This document shows positions 36,048-45,002 of a DNA stretch of 48,469 nt, piece after piece. The stretch lies in the IMG/VR virus record IMGVR_UViG_3300042430_001199, positions 1 to 48,469 of that record; one strand, given 5' to 3'. The notes under the pieces were generated by a model. The model had not been told where the DNA came from. It saw only the letters and a list, made by a program, of their open reading frames with translations, and did no database searches. Origin of the DNA: a virus. Made by a program: the position numbers and the translations under genes. The first letter of the stretch is position 1, and each line of letters begins with the position of its first letter.

Positions 36048-36897
36048 CGAATTCTAATTCTTGTTGTTTTTTTTGGTCCACAAATCCTTGGACTCGTTTC
36101 CAAGCTATCTCAGCATAATTTGGTGATAATTCAATACCCACCCATCGTCTATCCAATGTTTCAGCAGCAACCAAACTTGTTCCTGAACCCGCAAATGGGT
36201 CCAATATTACGTCATTCTTATATGACAATATTTTAATCGCCTTAGTTGGGATATCCATAGAGAAAGTCGCTTTTGTTAACGATTTAGTATCAGCAAAATA
36301 TTTCCACTGACCAAACACCAATTCCATAAACTCTTTCTTATCCATTTCATCATAGACAACTTTTTTCTTAACTGTCCCATCTTCTTGTTCAATCTCAGTT
36401 GGCATTCCTTTCCATTGTGGTTCACCTTTAACTGTTTTAATATGTTTGTGTTTGTAGGCTAATATAACACATTCTTTTGGATTATATATGTAAGGACTTG
36501 AAGGTGACATCCAACTACCCCAAGCCGTAGTTTTACTACGATGAGGAGAATCTTCTTCAAGGTCAACAATACCAAAGAATTTAAATCCAATTCTTTTCAT
36601 TACCTGATAAACCTCAGAACAAAAGAAAATTCTTCCACCTTTGTCCTGTCTATTAATTTCATAAGGAATGTTTATCGCAATCCTTCCATCATCTTTTAAT
36701 ATCTGATATGCTTGTGTTAACCATTTGGTTGTAAATTTCAAATATTCATCAATATACATATCATCATCGTGAACATCATAGGCAATCCCAACTCCGTATG
36801 GGGGTGACGTTACAATTAAGTCAATTGAGTTTATTGGCATTTCTGACATAACATCAACACAATCACCATTTATAATTTTTCCTATATAATTTTCCAT
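36034..36897 (-). CDS. DNA methyltransferase, N4-cytosine/N6-adenine type
   Basis: A 287-residue protein. Catalytic motif IV is VTSPPYG at about 29-35, and the SAM-binding motif I, LDPFAGSGTSLVAAE, comes near residue 230, so the order is that of beta-class enzymes. The S-P-P-Y form is most often N4-cytosine. The target recognition region is in between. No restriction enzyme gene is adjacent. Orphan phage methyltransferases usually protect DNA from host nucleases or regulate expression. It precedes the adhesion module. Confidence 0.9.
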   Translation of the reverse strand: MENYIGKIINGDCVDVMSEMPINSIDLIVTSPPYGVGIAYDVHDDDMYIDEYLKFTTKWLTQAYQILKDDGRIAINIPYEINRQDKGGRIFFCSEVYQVMKRIGFKFFGIVDLEEDSPHRSKTTAWGSWMSPSSPYIYNPKECVILAYKHKHIKTVKGEPQWKGMPTEIEQEDGTVKKKVVYDEMDKKEFMELVFGQWKYFADTKSLTKATFSMDIPTKAIKILSYKNDVILDPFAGSGTSLVAAETLDRRWVGIELSPNYAEIAWKRVQGFVDQKKQQELEFEKGE

Positions 36898-36931
36898 AAA
36901 TAATTTTAGACTTTTTAAATTGAAATGTCAA

Positions 36932-37894
36932 CTACCAACAAGTAATAATTACAACACCATCACCACCTTTACCTCCGTCACCACCTTTACCATTATAAGA
37001 TGCACCTCCACCTCCACCTCCTGAACCGTAAGCAGCGTGACCTCCGTCACCACCTTCTCTATCAGCATTTGGACCAGCACCACCACCACCCGCAGCTCCC
37101 GTAAAAAATAAAGGACTTGGTGAACTTGATTCAGTTGTTAATAAATTCATACCATAACCACCCGCACCATTACTAGCCGTTAATGAATTCGCAGTTCCAC
37201 CAACAATAGTTGGTATTATCCCAACACCCGTAATTGAACCACCACCACCTGATGAGCCACCACTTGTTGTTCCACCTCCACCACCACCACCTGTTGTTGG
37301 ACCTGTAATAGTTATCGAACCACCATTACCACCACCTGTTGAACCACCGATACCACCATTTTGACCAGCAAATGGTGATATCTGTCCTAATTGGGGAAAT
37401 ATAAATGTTGTGTTATAAGTCCAAGTTGTTCCCGCAGTTCCCGCAGCACCTTGAACTGAACTTTGTCCACCATTACCACCATCAGCACCCGCAGTACCGT
37501 TTTTCATCAATACCGCAGTAGTTCCCGTTGATGGTATAACTGACACATAAGAATGTTCTCCCGAACCACCATCAGTTCCGTTAACACCCTTAGCACCACC
37601 AACACCACTAGCACCTCCTTTACCCACCTGAACGAATAATGTATCAGGTAATAAAACCGCAGGAAATAATCCAATTGAGTGAGCTGCAGAACCTCCACCA
37701 CCTCCTCCTGTTGCGGTATTCAGCGAACTACCACGAGCCCCTCCTCCACCTCCTCCACCACCAATACATAAAATATGGATGTAAGAAATGTTTGATGGTT
37801 TATTCCAAGTTTCCCAACCTGTTGACCCACTTGAGTTTACTGTAAAAATTTGTGTATACCTTTCCTTTCCAGGTAAATTGAATGTATCTATCAT
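36932..37894 (-). CDS. Glycine-rich tail adhesin A
   Basis: A 320-residue protein with an N-terminal domain MIDTFNLPGKERYTQIFTVN, then WETWNKPSNISYIHILCIGG, then long Gly-rich runs, and an end in GGDGVVIITCW. The glycine blocks (eight G in a row at about 49) with serine and threonine between match the polyglycine sandwich of phage receptor-binding tips such as gp38 of T4-like phages. The Gly-rich middle would be variable and select the receptor. First of three tandem paralogues, 10 bases from the next. Confidence 0.85.
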   Translation of the reverse strand: MIDTFNLPGKERYTQIFTVNSSGSTGWETWNKPSNISYIHILCIGGGGGGGGARGSSLNTATGGGGGGSAAHSIGLFPAVLLPDTLFVQVGKGGASGVGGAKGVNGTDGGSGEHSYVSVIPSTGTTAVLMKNGTAGADGGNGGQSSVQGAAGTAGTTWTYNTTFIFPQLGQISPFAGQNGGIGGSTGGGNGGSITITGPTTGGGGGGGTTSGGSSGGGGSITGVGIIPTIVGGTANSLTASNGAGGYGMNLLTTESSSPSPLFFTGAAGGGGAGPNADREGGDGGHAAYGSGGGGGGASYNGKGGDGGKGGDGVVIITCW

Positions 37895-37903
37895 TTTATA
37901 ATA

Positions 37904-38848
37904 TTACCACCACGTTATTATGACTATTCCGTCACCACCTTTACCACCATTACCACCTTGGTTAGTTATTCCGGCTCCACCTCCTCCACCACCACAACCA
38001 TAGGCTCCGCCAGCTCCTGAACCTCCGGGTCCACCATCTGATGAACCACCACCAGCACCACCGATAAATATCAATGGTTCTGTTGTGTATCCAAGTGTGT
38101 TAGGGGTAAATGTCATATATCCACCACTACCATTACCTCCGGGTGTTGTTGATGTCGCTGAACCACCCGCTGGTCCTCCTGTCATTGTAGGTATTGACCC
38201 ACCACCAACAACTGAACCACCCTCTTGTGCAGTTGCACCGTTTTGACCCGCACCTGGACCACCACCACTTACAATACCACTAATTGTTAAGTTAGTTGGT
38301 AATGCCGTTGTTTGACCTAAAACACCCGCTTGACCCGCATAAGTATCAACCAACCCAAATTTATAAAAAATATTATTAGTGAATACCCAAGCCGTTGCAG
38401 CAGCACCAAGAGCACCACCATTTAAACCTGAACGACCACCACCCGCAGCCGCCAAACTACTTTGTAGTAGTATATTTTGTGCAGTTTCAGTAGTGTCAGG
38501 TGTAACCATAACATATGATATACCAGCAGTACCACCATCACTGTTAGTCGTACCACCAACACCAGCAGTTCCACCTGAACCAACTTGAATATATAATCTA
38601 TCAGGAATAATTGAAGAGGGAAACATACCTTTAGTTAATCCACCTGAACCACCTGAACCACCACCTCTACGAGAGGTTCCTGTTCCACCACTTTGACCAC
38701 CTCCGCCACCTCCGCCACCTCCGATTAATACGAAGTAAACGAATTTACAGTTTTGGGGTTTATTCCAAGTTTGGAAGGTATTCGGTCCTGTCGCATAGAA
38801 CACTTGTCTATTGACACTACCATCTGATATGTGAAAAGTATCTATCAT
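37904..38848 (-). CDS. Glycine-rich tail adhesin B
   Basis: A 314-residue paralogue of the neighbours. MIDTFHISDG and FQTWNKPQNCKFVYFVLIGG are the shared opening, with nine G in a row after that, and the end is GGDGIVIITWW. The middle differs strongly in sequence from A and C while keeping the Gly-rich frame, as expected for a receptor-recognition surface under selection. Spacing to adhesin C is only three bases. Confidence 0.85.
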   Translation of the reverse strand: MIDTFHISDGSVNRQVFYATGPNTFQTWNKPQNCKFVYFVLIGGGGGGGGGQSGGTGTSRRGGGSGGSGGLTKGMFPSSIIPDRLYIQVGSGGTAGVGGTTNSDGGTAGISYVMVTPDTTETAQNILLQSSLAAAGGGRSGLNGGALGAAATAWVFTNNIFYKFGLVDTYAGQAGVLGQTTALPTNLTISGIVSGGGPGAGQNGATAQEGGSVVGGGSIPTMTGGPAGGSATSTTPGGNGSGGYMTFTPNTLGYTTEPLIFIGGAGGGSSDGGPGGSGAGGAYGCGGGGGGAGITNQGGNGGKGGDGIVIITWW

Positions 38849-38851
38849 ATT

Positions 38852-39772
38852 TTATGTAACTGTAATTATAACTAATCCGTGACCACCATCACCACCACGT
38901 CCCGCAGTTGTGTTTCCACCGGCACCACCACCTCCTCCACCACAACCATAGGCTCCATCACCACCACGTCCTCCAACACCTGTTGCGTTAGAGGCTGCAC
39001 CACCACCGGCACCTCCTGTAAAGAACATAGGATATTTATAATTTTGGCTAGTAAAACTTTCTCTTGTCGAAAATCCGTTATTTCCCGAACCCGCAGTCGC
39101 ACCTGCCGATGATGTATTTGTACCACCTGAGATAATTGGGAAATCTAAAATACCTACGATATCCCCCGCAACACCTAACGTTCCTGTCGAACCACATCCA
39201 GCACCACCCGCACCTGATGTGAATGGAATACCTGTTGGTGTTATATCAACCGCAGGAGTACTTGTTACACCACCCGCACCACCTGTTTGACCCGCATATC
39301 CTGAAATAAACGCAGCCTCAGCTAATAAAATATCCGCAACAGTAATTGCCGCACCCGCAGTTGTTGTTGTTGTAACACCCGCATTCGCCGAACCACTCCT
39401 CATTAATATATTATTAACAGTTGACGTATCAGGTACAGAACAGACATAACTAAGACTTCCTTGACCACCGGCACCACCACTTGACGCACCTCCTGTTCCA
39501 CCACTTGCCACTAATATATATAAAGTATCGGGAATTGCAAATGCTGGAACGGTTATATATGAAAAGGCGGCAGAACCACCTCCCGCACCTCCATTACGAT
39601 TGGCGGCAGAATTAATAATACCACCTTGACCACCGGCACCACCACCAACTAAAAAGAAATTCACTAAATTACATTTAGGTGGTTTGTTCCATACTTGCCA
39701 CCCTGTATTCCCATTATAGTTGAACACTTGGTTGTTTAAACTACCGTCATTTATGTTAAAAGTATCTATCAT
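38852..39772 (-). CDS. Glycine-rich tail adhesin C
   Basis: A 306-residue paralogue: MIDTFNINDGSLNNQVFNYN, then WQVWNKPPKCNLVNFFLVGG. The end, GDGGHGLVIITVT, lacks the Trp seen in A and B. It contains more Ala/Thr between the Gly runs (TTTTTAGAA). It is the first adhesin after the tail gene block upstream. Confidence 0.85.
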   Translation of the reverse strand: MIDTFNINDGSLNNQVFNYNGNTGWQVWNKPPKCNLVNFFLVGGGAGGQGGIINSAANRNGGAGGGSAAFSYITVPAFAIPDTLYILVASGGTGGASSGGAGGQGSLSYVCSVPDTSTVNNILMRSGSANAGVTTTTTAGAAITVADILLAEAAFISGYAGQTGGAGGVTSTPAVDITPTGIPFTSGAGGAGCGSTGTLGVAGDIVGILDFPIISGGTNTSSAGATAGSGNNGFSTRESFTSQNYKYPMFFTGGAGGGAASNATGVGGRGGDGAYGCGGGGGGAGGNTTAGRGGDGGHGLVIITVT

Positions 39773-39773
39773 A

Positions 39774-39953
39774 TTATAACGCCCAACTTGGTCTTTCTGG
39801 TGTTACATTTATTAAATTATACCCGTAAGCACCTTCAAGTGTTAAAGTATTCCCATCCAAATCACAATATCTAATAACTTGTCCGTTATTGATTTCCTGA
39901 TACACTTGACCTGTGTATCCGTATTCAAACTCCCACAATATATACTCGTTCAT
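39774..39953 (-). CDS. Small tail-module protein (59 residues)
   Basis: ATG at 39953. MNEYILWEFEYGYTGQVYQE is followed by strands ending TPERPSWAL. It is Tyr- and Trp-rich, beta-like, and packed between two tail genes by single- to few-base spacings, so it is very likely real. It might be a small fibre or linker protein. No family name known to me. Confidence 0.7.
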   Translation of the reverse strand: MNEYILWEFEYGYTGQVYQEINNGQVIRYCDLDGNTLTLEGAYGYNLINVTPERPSWAL

Positions 39954-39956
39954 ATC

Positions 39957-40379
39957 TTAATATTTTCCACCTATAACTGTTATCGCAAAACCTGCGGCCA
40001 CACCCGTAGCAATAGTCACAAACAATCTGTAACCTGCGGGTAATGCAAAATTTAATGGAATTTCATAAGTAGGTAAAGCCGATGTCTCAGAAACTGTTGT
40101 TGCCGGTAATGATATCTCATCCCAAAGAATATTATTCGCGGTTGTTCCTGTAACATCACCATTATTAATAAATATTCTAGCCAATGATGCGACGTTAGTC
40201 CCTAATGGTCTTAATCTTAATCTTTGAACATACCCCCCATTCGCTGACGCAGTAAACGCCAAATAAGCAGTTCCTGATGTTAAGTCTTTAGTTGTGTTCG
40301 CAGTTAAAGCCCCTCCAATCCATTGAGTATCAGCGGATGCCGTATAAATTGGTTGTGTATTTAATGATGTATTTGCCAT
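39957..40379 (-). CDS. Conserved tail-module protein
   Basis: A 140-residue beta-rich protein. YLAFTASANGGYVQRLRLRP, then LGTNVASLARIFINNG, then IPLNFALPAGYRLFVTIATG, follow a family I recall next to phage tail-fibre genes (T-A-x-x-N-G-x-x-V-x-x-I-x-x-x-x-L-G-T-N). Probably a structural virion protein. Exact place in the tail unknown. Confidence 0.72.
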   Translation of the reverse strand: MANTSLNTQPIYTASADTQWIGGALTANTTKDLTSGTAYLAFTASANGGYVQRLRLRPLGTNVASLARIFINNGDVTGTTANNILWDEISLPATTVSETSALPTYEIPLNFALPAGYRLFVTIATGVAAGFAITVIGGKY

Positions 40380-40405
40380 ATATTACTTTATTTTTATTTT
40401 TATTT

Positions 40406-40876
40406 TTATGTTAAAAAAGTTCCTGTCATTATTGCGTTTGCCAACCCATAGTTGAATGGGAATGATGTTGTATCGACTAATTCGACAGTTCCCGTTACTG
40501 GGTCTCTTGATAATACTTGAGTTAACGTATTATCAGTAGTTGGTGTTGTTGTTATAACCATAGTCCCACCTGATATTGTTGTTGCCGATATGGTATTTGC
40601 AGTAACACCCTGTAATGATGTATCACCCGTAACAGTTAAAACACCATTAACAGTCCACCCTGTTACAGAATTTATTGTTGCCGTTAAATCAGATTGTCCT
40701 GTTTGCTTAACCGTAAATACGTTATTACTATACGTGAACGCAGTTACATAATAATTGGGGTCAACAGGTAAGTTTTGATAAGTTGTTGCTGATATTGTGT
40801 TAGCGGTGAAACCACCAATCACTCTAGAATCTGAGTTTGAGATAAACCCATTCTTTATATTAAATTCGTTTGACAT
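40406..40876 (-). CDS. Tail-fibre-like structural protein
   Basis: A 156-residue protein, rich in Thr, Ser, Asn and Val. Repeated short blocks GFTANTISATTYQNLP and VTANTISATTISGG give a fibrous beta repeat. ISATTYQNLP also occurs in the 626-residue fibre at 42640-44520, so they share modules. A late-type motif is upstream. Confidence 0.72.
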   Translation of the reverse strand: MSNEFNIKNGFISNSDSRVIGGFTANTISATTYQNLPVDPNYYVTAFTYSNNVFTVKQTGQSDLTATINSVTGWTVNGVLTVTGDTSLQGVTANTISATTISGGTMVITTTPTTDNTLTQVLSRDPVTGTVELVDTTSFPFNYGLANAIMTGTFLT

Positions 40877-40910
40877 AATTTTTACCTTTCCCTATCCAGG
40901 TTTATTTATG

Positions 40911-40920
40911 TATAAATACC
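40911..40920 (-). promoter_or_regulatory. TATTTAT-type (late?) promoter motif
   Basis: Minus strand GGTATTTATA, 34 bases before the ATG at 40876, followed by CATAAATAA. Confidence 0.45.
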
Positions 40921-40933
40921 ATCAATTATTAAT

Positions 40934-41203
40934 TTATTCAGGTATTGTCCCACTCCATTCAGAAGTATTTAAAATAACGATTATTTCATCATAAGTATAT
41001 GGACCTTCTTTGGTTGTTAGTTGATTAACTGATGATGGTATTCCATCCGAATCCCATTTAACCAATGTTTTAGTTCCATCAACTGATTTTCTAACAGTAT
41101 CAATTGATGTTTGATAAACTTGTGTAAAATCAATCAAGCCCAATTCAGATACGTTAAATATCATAAATTTTCTGTTTTCGTAATCTTGTAATATTGTTTC
41201 CAT
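40934..41203 (-). CDS. Hypothetical tail-module protein
   Basis: An 89-residue protein. FMIFNVSELGLIDFTQVYQT, then KTLVKWDSDGIPSSVNQL, then EWSGTIPE resemble small proteins coded between tail-fibre genes. Probably structural or an assembly helper; no domain recognised. It begins two bases after the LamG gene stop. Confidence 0.6.
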   Translation of the reverse strand: METILQDYENRKFMIFNVSELGLIDFTQVYQTSIDTVRKSVDGTKTLVKWDSDGIPSSVNQLTTKEGPYTYDEIIVILNTSEWSGTIPE

Positions 41204-41205
41204 AA

Positions 41206-41889
41206 TTATAAATATCTACCTTTTGTTGCATTATAGTTTTGATTAATTTCATCTTGTGTTAATTCTTTATTATAAACCTTAACAATTGATATTTTACCTT
41301 TAAATGGATAATCAGTTGGTAAATTAGACCTCCAACCACCAATAACTAGAGGAAGAAAAGTTGTTGTAATCGTTTGACCTGTATTAGTAATACTACGAAC
41401 TAAAGTGCCGTTAATATACGATTTCATTGTTGTATTAACACCATCATATGAATTTACAAAATGAAAACAATACCAAGTATTATCCATTAAAGTTCCTGAT
41501 GGTGAAGAAAAAGCACTTCTTTGAACACCACCTATTGAATTAGAAAAGTGTAAAGTATTACCACTATTCATAGCAAAATAAGGTAGATACATACCAGCCA
41601 TCATATTATATGCGTTGACACTCTCAGTTCTATTAGCCCATATCTCAAAACTACTATTTACAGTTATTGTTTGAAAATTTGTTCTAACCATATCGTCAAT
41701 ACCATCAAATGTCATACAACCATTTTTTTCACTACTAAAACCCGTACCATTAATTAACGTACCATTATAATTATTACCACTTAAATCATACCATGTGGTA
41801 GAACCACTAACATAAGAATCAGAGTTTCCCGCATCTAAATACAACACAAGGTTATTAATATCTATTTTTGGACCTGAAAATGAACTCAT
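41206..41889 (-). CDS. LamG/concanavalin A-like lectin-fold protein
   Basis: A 227-residue protein of single-domain size. LVLYLDAGNSDSYVSGSTTW, then DLSGNNYNGTLINGTGF, then FDGIDDMVRTNF, then the late YPFKGKISIVKVYNKELTQD match the laminin G-like jelly roll (LamG_3) with the typical F-x-G-x-I-x-x-x-x-x-Y-x-x-x-L-x-x-x-E-I end. In phages such domains decorate fibres and bind glycans. Tandem paralogue of the next gene. Confidence 0.85.
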   Translation of the reverse strand: MSSFSGPKIDINNLVLYLDAGNSDSYVSGSTTWYDLSGNNYNGTLINGTGFSSEKNGCMTFDGIDDMVRTNFQTITVNSSFEIWANRTESVNAYNMMAGMYLPYFAMNSGNTLHFSNSIGGVQRSAFSSPSGTLMDNTWYCFHFVNSYDGVNTTMKSYINGTLVRSITNTGQTITTTFLPLVIGGWRSNLPTDYPFKGKISIVKVYNKELTQDEINQNYNATKGRYL

Positions 41890-41914
41890 ACAATTCTAAC
41901 TATTTTTTTTATAT

Positions 41915-42643
41915 TTAATTAAATCTATTTTTTAATGTATTATAATTTTGTAAAATTTCATCAGACGTTAGTAATTTATCATACATTTTAACTGACGAAA
42001 TATTACCTTTAAACGGATATGCCGCTGGAGCGTAATTCGCCAATCTAAAAAAAGTCCCAGCAGTGGGTTGATACACACTATCAGTTGCCGAACCAACACT
42101 TATAGTATTGTTTAATTCACCATTAACATACATTTTAGCATCAACCACTTGTGTTGTCGTATTTTGAGATAACGTACAAACAACATTATACCAAACATTA
42201 TTACTAAACGTATTATTAGAATATAAATAACGTTGCGTATTAGTTGAAGATATTCTAGTTAAAAATGAAAATAAAAAATATTGAGAGTTAACACCCGCAC
42301 CCGAACCTCTAAACGCAATATAAGGAACCGGATTTGAAACCACCATATTAAATGCGTTCATATCTTGAGTTCGTTTAAACCAAACATCAAATGTCATACC
42401 ACTAGTCATTTTACCGTTCATCGTAACATCAGATAACATTAAGTCATCAACACCATCAAATGTAAAAACACCACCATTATTATTTTCAAATGCAACCCCA
42501 TTAACTAAAGACAGTTCTAATAATTGACGACGTGATAAATCATCACAAATAGTTCCTGTTCCAGGGTATGATGAGGTATTAGCACCGTCAACATAATAAA
42601 TTAAATTATCAGTAATAATCCTTGGTTTATAATGTGTACTCAT
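41915..42643 (-). CDS. LamG/concanavalin A-like lectin-fold protein, paralogue
   Basis: A 242-residue protein paralogous to its downstream neighbour: LIYYVDGANTSSYPGTGTIC at the start, VFTFDGVDDLMLSDVTM, and AYPFKGNISSVKMYDKLLTS near the end. The centre diverges. Coupled by ATGA to the long fibre gene. Probably a second glycan-binding tip or decoration. Confidence 0.85.
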   Translation of the reverse strand: MSTHYKPRIITDNLIYYVDGANTSSYPGTGTICDDLSRRQLLELSLVNGVAFENNNGGVFTFDGVDDLMLSDVTMNGKMTSGMTFDVWFKRTQDMNAFNMVVSNPVPYIAFRGSGAGVNSQYFLFSFLTRISSTNTQRYLYSNNTFSNNVWYNVVCTLSQNTTTQVVDAKMYVNGELNNTISVGSATDSVYQPTAGTFFRLANYAPAAYPFKGNISSVKMYDKLLTSDEILQNYNTLKNRFN

Positions 42644-44520
42644 ATACTTCTAACTATAGTTTTTAATATCCAACCCGTAGTAGTTGCGGAACAACTTAAC
42701 ACTGAATTACCACCGGAAACCGCAACTGAAAATGATATCCCCGATGTATTACCAATATCATTAGTTGATACATCAGTGTATTCAGCCGTAGTACCACTCC
42801 ATATAGACATAACAGTTCCCGCTCTAGCTCCCGCACCTCCACTACTAATCACAGTATAATCAAAGAAACCACCTGTATAGGCACTTGTCGGTATTGAATA
42901 GACAGTATTAGTTCCAGCAGTTAATGATACCCTAACGGTCGTGTTTAACGAAGGTGCTAAATACGTTCCCATTAATATGGTATTATCAGAATATACTTGC
43001 CAAATTGGTAAACCTGAGATATTATTAACACTTTGTAATAAACCTGTTAATGAATCAGTAACACTAAACAATTCTCCTTGTGAACCAATAACTTTAAATA
43101 TTGGTGATGAGGTACTATTACCTGAACCTGTAACAGTTAAAACATTTTGACCTGAACCTGATATTGATGCGGTTGTTGCTGATATTGTTGTCGCTGATAA
43201 AACACCATCTATGAGTGTATCACCACTTACATGTAGTCGTGCAATAGGATTTTCATTATTTATTCCGATAAACCCTTTAGTAGTTCCAGAACCTTGCACG
43301 TGTAAATGTGATATACCTTGAGTCGCAAGTAAACCCGCATATAATCTAATATAATCATTATTAATACCTGTAAAAGGTGCATTAACAATACTTAAACCCT
43401 TAGCACTTGCATTAACATAAATAAATGCATCACCTTGTCCACCAACAGTAGGATTATCAGTTTCACCAGATGTTCTAATACCAATATTTATTGAATTAGT
43501 CCCATCAGTTGCAATAAATCTAGTTAATTTTGTAAGGTCTGTAGTACTAATAACAGCTGCTGGTCCACTTGTACCAGTTAAGTTAAAATAAGCTAAACTA
43601 GCACCATCTACAACCTCAAACTTTCTAGTTGGGTTACTTTGACCAATACCAACATTCCCACCATTATAGTATATACTACTACCATTCTGAGTCCATAAGT
43701 CAGGTGGTAAATTTTGATATGTCGTTGCAGATATTGTTGTCGCCTGCACATATGTAAGACCTGAAATTGTTTTAGTATTCACCCAAACAGGTGAACCGTT
43801 ATAGGTACTACGAACCAAGACATCATTCTCAGACACACTTGTGATTCTAACGTCGTGCAATTCATCTAGTTCATAACCATTCTGAACATTAACATATATA
43901 GAACCCGTAGTTGCGTTTGACACAACCACTTTACCAATACGAACATCGTGGTCAGGGGCTTGCGGTTTATTTGAGGAATACGTCCCACCTGTGAACAAAT
44001 ATAATGATGTTCCTGCCGTATAATCAATTGTGTTGACACCTTCAAGAATTCCTGATGTGATAACATAACCATTATCACCATTATTTATGTCAGCTGCAAC
44101 TAAACCAATAACTGACGCTGATGACGTATCAGCACTATAATCCGCCTTAGTCACTGTAGGTCTTTGACCTTGAGCACCGTTGATATACACAACAGTCCCT
44201 TTAGTTAAAATAGAACCTGTTTGATTGTTAACTCTAATAACCATTTCGTGTCCTACTTGGACTTGAACTTCAGGGTTTTCAGTATCAATTTCTAATGATT
44301 TAATATCATCATTCCAAGAAACTCGACCTTCCTCGTGTGTTGTTACGGCAGTTAAGTTAAAATCTATTTGATTAACACTTGTTAATATTTCGTCTCTTGT
44401 AATCTGTTTGGAACTACCCGTTGGGTCATCCGTTATATCACTAACGTCAACAACGTAAAATAAATCACTACCTGTGATAGCGGTTAATACGGGTAATTGG
44501 GGGACTTTTTGATTAGCCAT
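42640..44520 (-). CDS. Long tail fibre protein
   Basis: A 626-residue protein. MANQKVPQLPVLTAITGSDL followed by FYVVDVSDIT is the typical base-attachment start of phage fibres (discrete P-x-L-x-x-x-T). The centre contains YYNGGNVGIGQSNPTRKFEV, common in fibres and usually upstream of a chaperone domain, but no S74 peptidase end is seen. A repeated ISATTYQNLP block recurs in the 156-residue protein. It heads the adhesion module on this strand and has a late-type motif upstream. Confidence 0.85.
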   Translation of the reverse strand: MANQKVPQLPVLTAITGSDLFYVVDVSDITDDPTGSSKQITRDEILTSVNQIDFNLTAVTTHEEGRVSWNDDIKSLEIDTENPEVQVQVGHEMVIRVNNQTGSILTKGTVVYINGAQGQRPTVTKADYSADTSSASVIGLVAADINNGDNGYVITSGILEGVNTIDYTAGTSLYLFTGGTYSSNKPQAPDHDVRIGKVVVSNATTGSIYVNVQNGYELDELHDVRITSVSENDVLVRSTYNGSPVWVNTKTISGLTYVQATTISATTYQNLPPDLWTQNGSSIYYNGGNVGIGQSNPTRKFEVVDGASLAYFNLTGTSGPAAVISTTDLTKLTRFIATDGTNSINIGIRTSGETDNPTVGGQGDAFIYVNASAKGLSIVNAPFTGINNDYIRLYAGLLATQGISHLHVQGSGTTKGFIGINNENPIARLHVSGDTLIDGVLSATTISATTASISGSGQNVLTVTGSGNSTSSPIFKVIGSQGELFSVTDSLTGLLQSVNNISGLPIWQVYSDNTILMGTYLAPSLNTTVRVSLTAGTNTVYSIPTSAYTGGFFDYTVISSGGAGARAGTVMSIWSGTTAEYTDVSTNDIGNTSGISFSVAVSGGNSVLSCSATTTGWILKTIVRSI

Positions 44521-44552
44521 CTAAAAATAATCTGAACTTTAATTTATTTTTA

Positions 44553-44564
44553 TTAATAAATATA
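44553..44564 (-). promoter_or_regulatory. TATTTAT-type (late?) promoter motif
   Basis: Minus strand TATATTTATTAA, 32 bases before the ATG of the long fibre gene at 44520. Confidence 0.45.
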
Positions 44565-44590
44565 AGTCCAGACTATTTTATTCTGTATAA

Positions 44591-44821
44591 TTAATTAGAT
44601 TGTTTTTTCTCCAACTCTTCGATGTGGTGTTGAAGATACCACATTGCTTTTTTAAGGTCTTGTAATTCTTTGTCAGACTCTTTCTTACCAGCTCTTGAGA
44701 TATACTTCACAGTATTACCTAAACTAAAACCCAATTCCCAAGCATCAATCACTTTGATTGCTTCGTAAGGGTTACCTTCTCCCCCGTAATGTGTTGGGTG
44801 ATTTACGTGTTCTTTACTCAT
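44591..44821 (-). CDS. DUF3310 protein
   Basis: Read from the ATG at 44821 (76 residues). VNHPTHYGGEGNPYEAIKVI, then LGNTVKYISRAGKK, then ELQDLKKAMWYLQHHIEELE is the full DUF3310 signature (V-N-H-P-x-H-Y, then N-A/T-x-K-Y-I-x-R-x-x-x-K, then D-L-x-K-A-x-W-Y-L). This small family is widespread in phages and is sometimes annotated as a nucleotide-kinase-like protein, but the role is not settled. Confidence 0.9.
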   Translation of the reverse strand: MSKEHVNHPTHYGGEGNPYEAIKVIDAWELGFSLGNTVKYISRAGKKESDKELQDLKKAMWYLQHHIEELEKKQSN

Positions 44822-45002
44822 TTGGTTTAATATAAAAATAATCTTTAGATGTTTCACTTTCAAACATATAACCATCTTCCATAAGTTTGGTTACTAATTT
44901 TCTTGTTTCAGTAATATCTTTCTTCAAGATGTGTTCTGAAATGTAGGTAATGTGAATTGGTCTTCTAAGTTTCGACTGTAATAATTTAATTGTTTTGTCC
45001 AT
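44814..45002 (-). CDS. Small protein with possible winged-helix fold
   Basis: A 62-residue basic protein: PIHITYISEHILKKDITETR, then LVTKLMEDGYMFESETSKDY, then FYIK. Helix-helix-wing order is compatible with a minimal winged helix. It might bind DNA. Overlaps the DUF3310 start by eight bases and the upstream gene by 17. Confidence 0.5.
   Translation of the reverse strand: MDKTIKLLQSKLRRPIHITYISEHILKKDITETRKLVTKLMEDGYMFESETSKDYFYIKPNE

Noticed and set aside
37504-39126. Alternative-frame proteins within the glycine-rich adhesins
   Set aside because: Gly codon repeats (GGN) keep other frames open artificially; products are low-complexity Val/Thr/Pro repeats without starts or signals.
40380-40405. 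TTTTTA repeats before the tail protein as a regulatory repeat
   Set aside because: A short low-complexity run in an AT-rich genome; no structure or recurrence elsewhere.
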